A DNA stretch of 64,000 nucleotides from Polytrichum commune (Eukaryota > Streptophyta > Polytrichopsida > Polytrichales > Polytrichaceae), in the NCBI GenBank assembly GCA_950295325.1, contig OX485806.1:28582001-28646000 (forward strand). Direction: 5' to 3'. The position numbers and the translations under genes were made by a program. This document shows, piece by piece, positions 24,301 through 37,019 of the stretch. Every line of letters starts with the position of its first letter. Position 1 is the stretch's first letter. Under the pieces are notes generated by a model, which was not told where the DNA came from, did no database searches, and was given only the letters and a program-made list of their open reading frames with translations.

Positions 24301-25805
24301 TCAAAACCTAATGCGCCATGTGACCCAAGCGTCACTCGAACGACTCAACCGTGGAGGAACGGATACTTTATTTAAGTATAATACTTACTGTGGCGATCCT
24401 CGCAGCAGTCATCCAGCCCGCCTCATCACCCAGCCAACCCGCCTCACCGATGATGATGGTGGTGGTGATGATGCACAGTCAAAAACAGATGAAGTCATAG
24501 CTGACGCTTTTGCGCACCGACCGACCTACCTCTATCTAGAAACACTACTCCATACCCTCACACTCGGACTAAGCTTGTACTATTTCTTACTAGCAGCACC
24601 CGATCGTTGTCTCCCTAAGTTCGGGCGCTGATCGCCACAGTAGCGTCACCACAATTCTGTTCGGGCGGTACTCTTATTATTAGCTCACATAATACTTAAT
24701 CCCTTCATCGTCGTCATCATCATGGTGGCTATGGAAGCCCGCTATGGAGAGTCGAGTCGACTCGAAGCGAACTATTGCAGGGGGGAGTTGAGCTTGGTCT
24801 AGGTCTTGGGGCGAACGCCTTCCTTGACTCATTTTGATATGCATTTCGGTGCTATGTGGCCTGCCGTGGCAAGGTGCACGTGGATAGGGGAATTATTGTC
24901 CCTGAATGCGCATTTGCATTTGTATTTGTGGACAGGCGGGTTGGGGTCTGGAGGATTAGGAGCGGAGGAGGTTTTGTTTCTTCGGCCAAAAACAGAAACA
25001 CATCTAGGTGGGTTGAGATGAGATGAGATGAGTTGAGGTAGGAGTGTCTGTGTTGCCGTTAGGCATGCACATCGTGGTTGTGATGAGTATTTTGTAGTTT
25101 TTAACCTGTTACTTACTCGGGGGAAGTTTTTGTCAGAGTTTTGGCGAGAGAGAGGAGAGAGTTTGTTTGTGTACGTGTAGAGGAGAAATAGGTTTGATGT
25201 ACTTTTGGGGAAATCAATTGCGTTTCTCGATTCAGTCGTACGAGGGAACAGGCACAGGTTTATTTGGATGCATCAAAGGGGCTGCTGTTCTAAATGTGTA
25301 AATGTTGGAGATCGTGAGCCGCCAACTGCCGTTTCAAGCTTTCAATCCATCAATTCTGGTTGTCTGGATCGAACAGGGGGTTTGGCCATAGAGTATATAG
25401 AGTGATGTTTACGAGTTTTTAGGGAATGTTGCAATGCCCTCCGTGCTTGAATGTGTAAATTTAACCTCTAAATACTTTTGGAGTCCGATTTTGAAATTTC
25501 AAAACGTGAATGTAAATTGTGATGTGATTTTTTGTTTTTAAATAGGAATAGCTTGCTGTCTTGCAAGACTAGTCTTCTTAACACCCACACTAGGTAACTT
25601 AAGAGGGTTTTTTTGAAGATTTCATATCATCTAGTAGAAAGAGACAGAGAGAATACATAATTAGTATGTACATGCTAAAAGCGTGTACGGGTTAAATTGT
25701 CCCCAGCAGCAGCAGGGATCATTATTATTATAATTAAAATGCTATCGCATTGCAGGTGTGCCGTGCACCTGATGTAGGAAAAGCATCGTGTCGGATGTGG
25801 ACTGT
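24220..25805 (+). promoter_or_regulatory. CpG-rich upstream and leader region of XLG
   Basis: From about 24.2 to 25.1 kb CpG sites are frequent, in contrast to the decayed DNA to the left; GA-rich and GAGAT-repeat tracts follow (25010-25160). This is what an unmethylated plant promoter plus 5' leader would look like. A likely leader acceptor TTGCAG ends at 25755, 50 bases upstream of the first XLG ATG. A TGA in the same frame lies at 25770-25772. No TATA box or start site is assigned with confidence. Confidence 0.5.
24386..24642. repeat. 13-bp perfect inverted repeat, 257 bp apart
   Basis: TACTGTGGCGATC at 24386-24398 is exactly inverted at 24630-24642. The enclosed segment is GC-rich with two AACCCGCCTCA-like copies. 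No target duplication is clear. It may be a small transposon derivative or a promoter hairpin. Confidence 0.55.
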
Positions 25806-28800
25806 ATGGAGAGGCAAAGGAAACTCGCGGTGGATGGGAAAGTGATGGAGGGTGCTGTGGCCGTCCAGAGCGGTCCACCGGTGGAACATGATGAGCCTTC
25901 GAGAGGTGATGAAGTCAGAGATGGTGATGGTAGTAAGGAGATGCCGAGTGGCAGCTCCCGACTTGGGTGGAAGCATCAGAATTTAGTGTCTGCCCCAGGA
26001 TGTTCAAATGATGAAGGTTAGTATCTGGTTTAAAGCTCACGATGTTTCCTTGTTTTCAATCAATTTCTGTTTTCACGTTTGATGTTTTTGGTGCTCTGGA
26101 ATTGGAGAGCGTGCAGTTACTTGGCATTTGACTTGACCTAAAGGTCTTACTTGTAACGCCTTCTATGCAGTGGTTGCTACAGAAATATTAGAACCTAATC
26201 CCCATCCGTTCTAGTGTTATGTTCTTGTCCATTCAGAAGCGTGGAATTCTACTTACTCAGAAATGTAGTAGTAGGGTTATTCCAGAGCTTCTCGCTTTTG
26301 GTTTGCAACTTCTTCTACATCTAAGCATGTGTCAGAAGCATCTTTGAAGCAGGTTGGACAGTATAGTGGAGGATTCTAGAGGCAAGAATAGACAGCACTT
26401 TAAAGTGTGCAAAAGCTGGACTTCCATAATCCAGTGGACTTGATTCTGCACAAGTGATTCTCTATTTGAACTGAAAGTTGGCGATGTAGGTTGTCACAGA
26501 AGGTGAATGATAGTAGTTTTGTGATGAAAATGTGTATGGGAGCAGGATGCGCGTTTTTCTTTTGCAATGGTTGTTGAGGACTGAATTGCCGCTTACTTCA
26601 TAGGGCTTTGAAGGACCCCTCAAATTTCTAAGTGGGGAGCTCGGTCGGTCATCGATCTGAGGAGGAAAGTGTATCATGCTTATAGTTTGAAATGATAACC
26701 TTCCTGCAGGTTCTGGTTCTGAGTATCCACAAACAGACATTTCCAGCTTTTCATCCCCACATCCTTCTCATGACATTCCTGAAGTATCTCCGCCTAGTTT
26801 GGTTCGAAAAGATCCCACATTTCTGGGGCCTGATCATTGTAAGTACTGGCTCTCCGGTAATTCGAGTGAGGAGCCTGACCCTTCCAGTGTGGCAGCCAAG
26901 CTGAGAAAGGAGGCTCTTGACAATCCTCAAGATGAACCATCTATTGAAGAGCTCTTGAGCTCAATGGGAGTCTCTTTACCGACTGAGCCCCACATGCTGG
27001 ATTACTCGTTGGCAGTTGAGTATCAGGAACCATTCATCAAAGAAACCGTCCCAGATAGTAAATCTCTTCCGGTTGACTCCAGAGATTGTAAAGTGTCAGA
27101 TTTTGTAAGTTCGCTTCCTGTAGCATATCCAATGGACAAGGGGCTCCTAGAGATTGGATCCAAGCCAATGTTGCAGCTGAATATGGAGCCCCAAAGAAGC
27201 ATAACCTTGATGCCTACAGAGTTGGAATCTTCTTGTGAAGGTTCAGAAACTCCCTCTTTATTCACCTCAGACTCTGCTGCTGCATCAATTCAACAACAAG
27301 AAGCATGTCTCAGAAGTGGCCCTGAAAATTCGTCCTGTACTAGTTCTTCTGGTAATGGAGTTCTGCATGAATCTCCCCTAGTTGCAGACACAGGGGCTTT
27401 ATCATGCAAGGGAGCAGAGACATCATTGCATCCTTCTACCAGATTATCAGATGTTTCATGTGTGCAAGGGACTAACGTCTGTGAAAGGCAAGAAGATGGC
27501 AGCTTGAGACTGGAATCTAACTTTACCAGAGTTCGTGACTATGTTGGTGATAGGTCAGCACCTTTGATGAAAGGTCCCTCGACATCCTCACCAATTGGTG
27601 TTGCAAGCTCTGCTGGGCTATTACGGGCAAGCTCTGAGCCTGTGTTAGACAGAAGATTATCGTCAAACAGTGGTGGCAGTCTCGCTTCCTCCCCTTCCTC
27701 CCCTTCCCCGTCTGAATTGTCAAATTTTTCAGGGCCTGTTCTATTGTCTTCTATGGAAGAGAATTTTGTAGAGCCCTACAAATCTGGTGAAGATGCTGAT
27801 GTGGCACATTATGGGCGCAACCCTCGTGATTCTGTGAGCACATCATCTAAGAGAACCTTGGATACTGGAACTTTTGCTTCTGAAATTCTGAAGCCGGAGG
27901 CTGTAAATGTGAATATGGCCGAGACTGGAAGCAACACACCCATGACTCCTGTAATGTTACACCGAAAGAAAGGTGGTTGTTCTGGCTGTGCAAAAGGCAA
28001 CCTCTTGCAGGAGAAGGAGAATTGCATGGTTTGCAGTGCTAAGTACTGTAGCAGTTGTGTAGTTTCAGCAATGGGGTCCATGCCTGAGGGTAGGAAATGC
28101 ATTACCTGCCTTGGCCAGCCCATTCATGAGACGAGAAGAGCTTACATAGGAAAACCATCAAGACTGCTGAAGAAATTCTTAGGGCCTTTGGAAGTGCAGC
28201 AGATCATGAAAGCTGAGAGAGAGTGTCCAGCCAACCAGTTGAGGCCAGAGCAGGTGGTGGTGAACAAAAGCAATCTGTCTCATGAAGAATTGACAGCATT
28301 GATTGGCTGTAGTAAACCTCCTCCCAAATTGAAGCCAGGAAGATATTGGTACGATACTCAGACAGGACTTTGGGGAAAGGTAAAGCATATATCAGTGCAG
28401 AATTTGCAATTAGTCCATAGCTTTCACGTTGATCACCTGTTAATGCAAGGACAGGGAGTTTGAGAAATTTCTGTCAATAGTTTATACCAGGGTCAATGTC
28501 CAGAGCTTGTGATTCATAGAGCAACAATGAAACCTGTCATATGGTATTTAAGTCTTATCGGCTGACTTTGTGAAATGATTTAGTCTTTATGGACTTGTTT
28601 ATGAGTATAGTAGGTTACCTTCATCGTAGGGGTTTTCACTAGTTCTTTACTCTAGGTACCCATAACATAATTACTTGGTAATCCATTTGTGGTGGATCAG
28701 AGAATTGAAGAACTTTGTGACACTTGTGTTCCTACAGGAGGGCCACAAGCCAGAAAGAATAATCAGTCCGTCTTTGAAAGTTGGCGGTAATCTTCAAGCC

Positions 28801-31800
28801 AATGCCAGCAATGGGCAGACAAAAGTTTATATGAATGGCCGTGAACTTGGCAGACTGGAACTGAAGATGCTAAAGGTGAGGTTTAAAATCAGCAATGCAG
28901 AAAATTTGAGGCTGTTTGATCTAGCTTGCCACAACCATCTAGGAAACTAAGACTAACTATAACTGCTAGTTTTTGAGCTCATCAGCACATGTGGGACTCG
29001 TTATTCCAAGAAGTGCTCTGTTTCAACACATACAGAGAACCTGGCTTATTGTATTACTTCAATTTATCCAAATTTGCTGGCCCTTCAAGCCTACCTTTCT
29101 AGTTATGATGTTTTTTGTTGGCTCATATCAGGCTCACTGGAGATCCGAGTGGAGCTCTTTGTTGGCTTCAATGACAGTTGAACTTCCACATTTCCAAAAG
29201 TGTATACAGCTCCTTGGAGCAGGGCTGCTAAAGAAGCTCTCCACATTGCTTAATGGGGTACTTGTGCTTACTGATTGAACCTTGTGTAATTGGTGCTCTT
29301 TCTGGCAGTTGGCAGGTGTGAATTGTCCTCCTGATACTCATCTGTGGGTGAATAATGATGGGAGCTACTCAGAAGAAGGTTTTAAACAAATAAAAGGCAA
29401 CATTTGGGGAAAGGACGGCAATCTTTTTGGGAAGGTGTGATTTTTCCCGATAAACTTTGGGACATTCTGCATCCGCATACAACTCAATACTAGTGTGTGG
29501 TGAAAGTAGGTGTCCTGGGTGAGGGCTTATATTTCTCTTTATGCAGGACATTGCAAGTCTTTGTCTTTGTTGCTGAGTTTCTGGTTTCAGGCAAGAGTAA
29601 GCACAAGTGTGCCAAAGTTGAACTCATATCCTGTAAATTGAGGAGATTATGCACTTTCTGGTTAGCTATTCCTTCCGAGTGCCAGCTAATAGAATCGATT
29701 TGGTCCTAGCACTTCTGTAAGATGGTCAGAAGAACTGTTCAACTACTCTATGAACATTTGCTTACTGTTTTAGTATGGGTATACTTTCTGATTGAATCTG
29801 ATGTCATTGTGGAAGGAGTTGTGGCTTTTTGTTTCTGCCATGTACGATATGAGTATGTTTAGATGGATGGTGAGTGATGATCACGAGGTTATGTTTTCTT
29901 TGTATCTGGATTTCCATCAGAATGATACTCTGAGACTTTTTCCTGGTGGTCGAGTTGATATTTTTGATAGAGCCTGGGTTTCCTACCAGTGCAGGCCTCA
30001 CTCAAGCTGTTGTATCCATTCTTCTCGTTGCCAACACCACAATCTAATACACGAGGAGGCAATGGCACTGCCAATCAGCAATCAAATGCATTCCCAGATT
30101 TGTATCAGACAAAGATTCACAAGCTTCTACTACTTGGGCATGAAGGCTCCGGGAGGAGCACAATTTTCAAGCAGGTCAGTTTGCAAAGTGATATTTTTGC
30201 TTGAACAAAGAGCTAACTACCTCTAGGAATTATTGAGCCATCAAAGGTTACCTTCTCTTCAGTCAATTCCAGTTGTCTGATGTTGCCACTGGGCATTGCA
30301 AGATTCCTATAGAACTAAGAATTGCTGTCGTTTGTGTTTGATATTATGCAATTGTGTTCCAAGGGTACTTGGCAAGGGCAAGGTCCTAGCCTTTCAATTC
30401 ACACTTCTCTTATTCATTTTCTTGTTTCAGGCAAAAATATTATACAAAGATGGATTCACAAAAGAAGAAGTGGCGAGTTTCAAATTTCTTATTCAAGCCA
30501 ATATCTACAAGTACATGGCCATATTATTGGAAGGGCGAGAACGCTTTGAGGATGAAGAAGATGACTTTGCTGAAACCTCTGTCTCCAACTTTGGAGAGAG
30601 CACATCATCTACAGCAGCTGCAGGTATGATGTTTATGATTCTGGGTTGTATTGGCATTGATGTTCTCAGTTTATGTGCTATTGCAGTGCTGTTGTGAACA
30701 CATGTTTTTCAGCCCTAACATTGTTATCAGCATATTGCAGGCATTTTTAATCGGAATGAGAGAAAAAAGAAGTCCACATCCAAGCAGGATAATGTATACA
30801 GGCTAGAGCCAAATATGAAGCAAGTCAGCGACTGGTTCATGGAGAACATACCAATTGGAAACTTGGAGTCATCCATTTTCCCAAATGCTTCTCATGCACA
30901 AGAACATGCAGCCAAAATTGAGCAATTGTGGCTCAACCCAGCAATCCAAGCGACGTATAAGCGAAAGTCAGAGCTGTATCTTCTCCCTGATGTCGCAAAC
31001 TACTTCTTGGATAGGGTATGCAGTTATTTCAAATTGCCCTTTAAGTGCTAGTCAAAGTCTAGCCCCTCTAAATTGAAATCACAATTAGTGCTTGAGATAA
31101 TTGCATATCATTTTGCATCTGAAAGGGCTTGAGTAAATTACTATATATGTGCAAATCTTTAAGGGGACTCTGAAATCAGTAATGGCAAGCTGCCATTGCC
31201 ATCCATGACAGGGTTGGAGTGTCTGACAAACTACATGACATTGTTTGGATCACCTGTAGGTGGTGGAGGTCTGCAGGAGTGATTATGAACCAGTTGAGAT
31301 TGATATTCTGCAATCAGAAGGACTTAGCCAAGGTTCTGGGTTGGTGCAAGTTGAAATTTCCTTGGAGGAGAAGCTACCATATTCTGGATCATGGCAAGAC
31401 ACGGATGTCCCTTCTGGACGTGACAGGTGATTCAAGGAACTTTATTCCAGAAAATCTGTGTATGCATGTGATAATGTTTTCGCGACTTGTAAAACAAAGA
31501 ACTCCATGCATTTCAGTTTCTCTGTTCCACCATTCCTTTGCTTTGCTTTCTTAGTTGGCTCAAAGACAATGGAATTCTTATAGACTGTGAATGGGTTTAA
31601 GATGGAAATAGAAAGTTTCTGATTGCTTCATAAGGCTACAAAGTTGCTGAGAGATGACACAGGCAGATTTGATCTAAACAAAAATATGATCCCTGAAGAA
31701 TGTGAAGTATGATCTTGTCTTTTTTCACTATCCCAGGCGTTCTATGCACTCTATGGCTTTTGAACCTTAACTGAAGAATGTAGATCATTGGTCTTTGTTG

Positions 31801-32823
31801 ACATTAATGATCACCATTCTCCAGCATGTGAGATGGGATACATTTTGCAGCAGCCCTGATGAATGGAAATGATCTTCTTAATAGTCTACTGTACATGGAA
31901 TATTTCAAGAATGGTTTCAGTTTCAGCACCATCACTTTGGTTAACGATAAAAATGAACAACTGGCAGTTTCCAACAAAAAGAATGGTTTGTTTGCCATCA
32001 GTTCTTTTGATTCATGATTTTTGTTGTCATATCAGTTCTTTCAATGACATACTCCTTGCAATGCAAATTGATCAGGTCCAGATTTGATATTGTACTGAAA
32101 GAACTAAATCAGGAAAACTCTGTAATTTGTCCAAAAGATTATATATTTTCTTTGACTGCTCTTTTTCAACTCTTGGATTTTTTTGACTCAGCTATTTCCC
32201 ACTCCAGGTACCAAGTCATACGAGTTGGGGGTAGAGGCATGTCTGATCGGCATAAATGGCTGGACATGTTTGAAGATGTACGCGCTGTAGTCTTTTGCGT
32301 TGCTTTGAGTGACTATGACTCTTTATGGGTCGACTCGTCTGGTACAGCGAGCAATAAGATGATCCAAACACGGGATCTGTTTGAAAGTATCCTCAGGCAT
32401 CCTTGCTTCCAGGATACTCCGTTTGTGCTACTGTTAAACAAATATGACATGTTTGAGGATAAAATATTTAGAGGGGTCCCCCTAACCGATTGCACTTGGT
32501 TTTCTGATTTCCGTCCCGTGGGGACCTCTCATTATACCCCACAAAACCAAGCTCAACAGGCTTACCAGTACATAGCGCATAAATATAAGGAGCTTTTCAC
32601 CAGCATCAACTGTACAGGCCGCAAGCTGTTCACGTTCCAGCTGAATGCCCTTGACAAGATTACTGTCTCCCGAGCATTTCAATATGTCAAGGAGATCCTC
32701 AAGTGGGAAGATCAAAAAGCCTCTGCTTGGGGCATGATCCCTGAAGACTTGTCATACAGTACAGATATTAGCTCTTTCTCTCACCCCTCCGGGACACGTC
32801 AACCTGATGACCCAAAGAGGTAA
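25806..32823 (+). CDS. XLG: Extra-large G protein alpha-like subunit (XLG)
   Basis: XLGs are plant G-alpha relatives that pair with G-beta-gamma at the plasma membrane and nucleus in immunity, hormone and growth signalling. Nine coding exons with GT-AG borders and consistent phases: 25806-26016, 26710-28379, 28738-28875, 29309-29434, 29995-30174, 30431-30623, 30741-31015, 31260-31426, 32208-32823; predicted 1191 aa. Residues 1-480 are Ser/Pro-rich, with the family motif LDYSLAVEYQ. A Cys-rich zinc-finger-like block follows (about 494-537: CSGC, CMVC, CSSC, CITC), then the YWYD...GLWGK region. In the G-alpha-like domain I see the P loop GHEGSGRST (about 763), with Arg where classical G-alpha has Lys; RVGGRG for the switch II DVGGQ (about 992); and NKYD (about 1064). 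The C terminus has STDISSF, as in seed-plant XLGs. The protein is longer than Arabidopsis XLGs (about 850-890 aa), all by its N-terminal part. The start is the first in-frame ATG after a TGA. Exon borders are by eye. Confidence 0.9.
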
Positions 32824-35230
32824 TTCTCAATCACTTCCTCCCACTTGTAATTTGGTTGTTGGAATTTTGGAAGCCTGTTCTGTTGCTGCAATTGTTAGTT
32901 TCTTCTGTTAATGCCTGGATTCCATCCATGCTTGTCAAAAATCATCACTTTATATAGTAAAGTTATCTGTGAAGTGGCAAAAGGAGGGTCGAAACCATTA
33001 GTGTTAGGGGAACCTTCTCAGAATCTCATCTTAAATCCTTAAAAACACAAGGAAGATTGAGTTTTGGGTCAATAAGAGAAAATTTGTGAGTTTGGGCCCA
33101 ATCTTGAGTGAGTCAATGCCCCACCCCTGGAATAGACTCTAATTACTTGAAGTCTAAAAGAGAGTCCATGGTTTAGGCTGCACAAGTCACATATAAGTCC
33201 CTAAAGTGCCTTCGCACATAAACTCGTTCTCACCCCTAAACCCACTTAGAGGGTCCTGATTCCCCCAACACATATAGTTACTTTAAGGATAACTACTGTA
33301 GCAATAGAGATGATTCTATCTTCATATGCTTAAGCTGCAGAATTAAGCTCGGAAGCAGTTGGATGCTACATGTACAGCTCAATAGACAGTATTTTTAACG
33401 CGGTCAATTGAGCTTGTCCGGGTTATGATTTTGAAGTTGTGAATGTTGTGTTGACAGGGAACATTATTGAGCTGCTCCACAGTTTGTATCAAATTCAAAA
33501 CCGAAGTAAATGTGAGTAAGCTTGAAGTAAACTGATGTCATAGGTGCTCCAGGATTCACCATCGGATCCTACCATCATATTTACCCCACCCAATCAGGGA
33601 AGGAGATAACAGATGAATCAGCTCCTGTTGTTATTGGGGTTTTGGGTGGGCATCAGGCATGAGTTGGTCAATCTTTTCCGCCCTGGTTATAATCCTCAAG
33701 AAGGGAAGTGACTCATTTTTAGGAAAGTGAGGGGTTTGTGCCCACTCTTCTCTCAAGGTGAGGCTGTACAAAGTCCACTTTGACTCAACATTTTAGTTAT
33801 TTGTATCCAGAGTTCACGGCTCACTCATATTGTCACATAGCAATGCTACAAGATTTAGTCAGATTCTTTCAATATCAAAGAGAGTAAAAATATTCTGCGA
33901 TCATTTTTCAAAACTTTTATCCTGTCCAAGGGCTACATGAGCTTTATCCGAACGGTTTGTAGAGAACCTGATCACATAAATTGCATTATCACTGTACTTA
34001 CTACTTGTGTTGAAGAATGTGACAGTTTACGTTCATTTTCTGCTGTTGAAGTTTGCACACTTACCAGGTGTTTGGTGTTCTTTGGTTGTGAATAATGTTG
34101 CAATATTGTCCAAGTTATATCGGAGCCCCTTCCTCTGAGCCTTTGTTATGATTTCATTGTCATTTTATTCTCTTTGGGGTCAGAATATCTCATGCAGATC
34201 TAACTTAGGTCGTCTGAGTTGGGGGAAAGGCAAATATATTTCAGCTGAGCCTGCCAATGCTGTTGTTTTGAAGCTTTTTAGGGTTAGTGTATTTTGTTAA
34301 CTCGGTGGATTTTGTAAGGTTAGCCATGTAGAATTTAGTAGATGGTTGTCTGTTTGCGGAGAGGAAATTACATACAAGCATACTTCTCATCCATCCAACA
34401 TTAAAACTTGACTCCTATAGGTTAGTGTGGGATTCATCTCAAATGACTTCCACTACTTAGACCAATTCGGGGTACTTGAAGCTGATTCCGATGTAGAATC
34501 AACTAAAATACCCATGCACTTAAACTTTTAGTTGATTAAGCTTCAAGTCTGGAATTAGTCCCTATGAAGAAGCTCTGATAAAAACAAGTGTCCATACTAC
34601 TTGAGGGCTGATTTATTCCAACAAGACTTTCGTAGACTAACTCAATCTTTGATGGTATTTCTGAACATCCAAATATAATCATGTTTGTGGTCAGTGTCTG
34701 GGGAGATTTTAGGCATAATCGATTGAGATACTAGTGTTCCCAACTTCCCAAGCCCAGCCAGTTATGTGTTGACAACTTTTGGTTATTTTTGGTCAAATGG
34801 GGATATATTCTCTAGATTCTCTAAATCGACAGGTAATATCCTGAAGTCTTGAACTTCAATTGGTTGCTTCTCAAACTCAACTGGTTCATCTGTAACTAGC
34901 CGCTGGTTCTCCCCATTCATTGTTGTGGTATAAAATAGTTTTCTTTATTGTCACATTCATGATGAATGAGTTTACACAGGCACCAATAATCCCTAGCCCT
35001 GATCCAGGGCACCTTCACACCTCCATGAATACAAGGGTCTGTGAGTGTAGCCTGGTGATCTGGAGGCTGCAACGGAAAGGAACTTACGGATGCTTGCTTT
35101 ACTTGAGCTTTACTCTTGCAAATCCATTTCCATGTTTGATTTCTGAATGTAAGAATGCATGTTGGGATTACATGATCAATAACCAGCATCCCAAATTTTC
35201 AAGAGGCACTTTATAACAGTATGTCCCTGA

Positions 35231-35302
35231 TGTGTTTGAGGAATGAGGAGCATAAATGATGACTCACCCCTTCCTTAGCCTCTCATCAATTATATCACCA
35301 TG
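35231..35302. repeat. Direct repeat, left copy (partner at 35949-36024)
   Basis: TGACTCACCCCTTCCTTAGC and the following CTCTCATCAATT are identical in both copies, preceded by TGTTTGAG(G/C)AATGAGG in each. The copies lie about 720 bp apart. They may be ends of an element or an old dispersed duplication. Confidence 0.65.
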
Positions 35303-35948
35303 GAAATTTTAACTTGAGGTAGACCGGTGTTAATCCTACATAGCAAATATAGAGTGGTTTGGAAAGAGATGAGAGTTTTCCTATCAAGAAGGACTCCTCA
35401 TGTTGCCAAGGAATATTGACTAGTGTGGGCATGCTATTATTACAAGTTGATAGTAGGATGGGCAAAAATTACCCAATAAATTATTATTCAAGAAAAAGGT
35501 GGGGCGGTCCGTAGAAACAATTATGAAAGATGAGGCAAATATGTACGTATGTACACATGTACACACACACACACGCACGCACGCATGCACACATGCACAT
35601 GACATATCCTATCTAGATTTTTCCCACATTTCTCTAGTAGACTCCACTTCTCTCAAGCTTTTAGGACTCTTGTTTTGAGATGTTCAATTCGTAATGCATG
35701 AACGCCAACTTCAATTTGTGTGAATGTCATAGTGAATGTGCATGATAGGTACAATAGTATTATTCATGCATGCGAGGTGTTGACTTTGGCCTCATTCCAA
35801 TTTACACCAAATTATCTAACATTTAGACATATTGTTGATTATTTTTCAACCAGTTAGACCATCTAACTCATTAATTTCCAAAAAATTAGGCTTCTAATTT
35901 TTGAAATTATTTTCCATCCATCTTGCATTAGCCTACAATAGTCCATAA

Positions 35949-36024
35949 CATGTTTGAGCAATGAGGGGCATTTGGAATGATGACTCACCCCTTCCTTAGC
36001 CTCTCATCAATTTTATAACCATGC
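35949..36024. repeat. Direct repeat, right copy (partner at 35231-35302)
   Basis: It shares the TGACTCACCCCTTCCTTAGC core and flanks with the left copy; weaker similarity continues a few bases beyond (ACTTGAGG against ACTTAGGG). Confidence 0.65.
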
Positions 36025-37019
36025 AAAACTTTGCTAACTTAGGGCCTTGCCGCACTTGCCGAACCTACTGGTTATGTAACCAACATGTCTTGTAACCGCC
36101 ATGCCTGCCCTCGGGAAAGGATGGCATGGTCAACAGATTGGCTAACCGGCTTGCCTTGCCACCATTCAGCAACACCCTGTAGTCAAGGTATGATAGTGGT
36201 TAAAAGCTGCGAAGCTTGGCCAATTAACACTTAACTTTCATTGAACTCCAAATTTTCTACATCTAGTAGGTACAAACCCAACCAAGTTATCATCAATTCG
36301 GTAACAACAACAAATGCTCATTTTGCCTAGACTCAATAGCTTGTTGCTCGCTCTTCAATATGCACCCATCAAAATTCCATTGCCTAGCCAAACATTGACA
36401 ATCTGCACGTCAAAACCCATTGAACATTTTGGTTGCATTTTGTGGGAATGTGCAATTAAAGAGTGTTAATGCCAATGGTGATGAGTGAGCCCTCACACTT
36501 GCACTCGGAGCTGCAACATTCTTCCGGATTTCATGGTGGCAATTTAGCTTGCGTAAGCTGCACCCACTAGTTGTAGTTGTTTGGACTCGGAGGAATGGTT
36601 TCATTAACAAGATTATGTGCAACTTTGTTGTTGGATCCTTGCTTTGACTCAATGGGTCTGCATCGTAGATTGTTTGCATTGGTAGCTCTTGACCATTGAT
36701 TCTAAAGCCATTGTTTAGAAATTAAGCGTTTGTGCTATTGAAACGGACAACGAGTTGCAAACTTGTGGTTTTGGGTAAGGCTAAGATGATTTGTGCATAC
36801 TCAAAATAATGCTCTTGACTGCATTGTTGTAATGTGCTGGGTAGGTTGGAGGATTTTTGGTTTGGATACATATTCTTTTGCTATGCTTATTCATGTTTAG
36901 TGAGTCTAAACTCGGTAAGTACAACTCTTGAACATGCAGTTGGGGAGGTTTCAAACAACATGAATAATATTCAATTAACATTTGGTGGCTCATGCTTGTG
37001 TGCTTGTCTTGGATTATAG

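Larger units (their letters stand above)
32824..37019. other. Downstream of XLG; no further gene seen
   Basis: The 3' UTR of XLG must begin here, but no polyadenylation signal stands out. The rest holds short, unrelated open frames only. An ACAC/ACGC microsatellite lies near 35560-35590. GC content and wording up to about 35.2 kb resemble XLG introns and UTR, and beyond that resemble repeats. Confidence 0.4.

Noticed and set aside
24278-24631. 117-codon frame in the XLG upstream region
   Set aside because: It starts in the last tandem-array unit and runs over the inverted-repeat segment; composition reflects CpG richness and no family is recognised.
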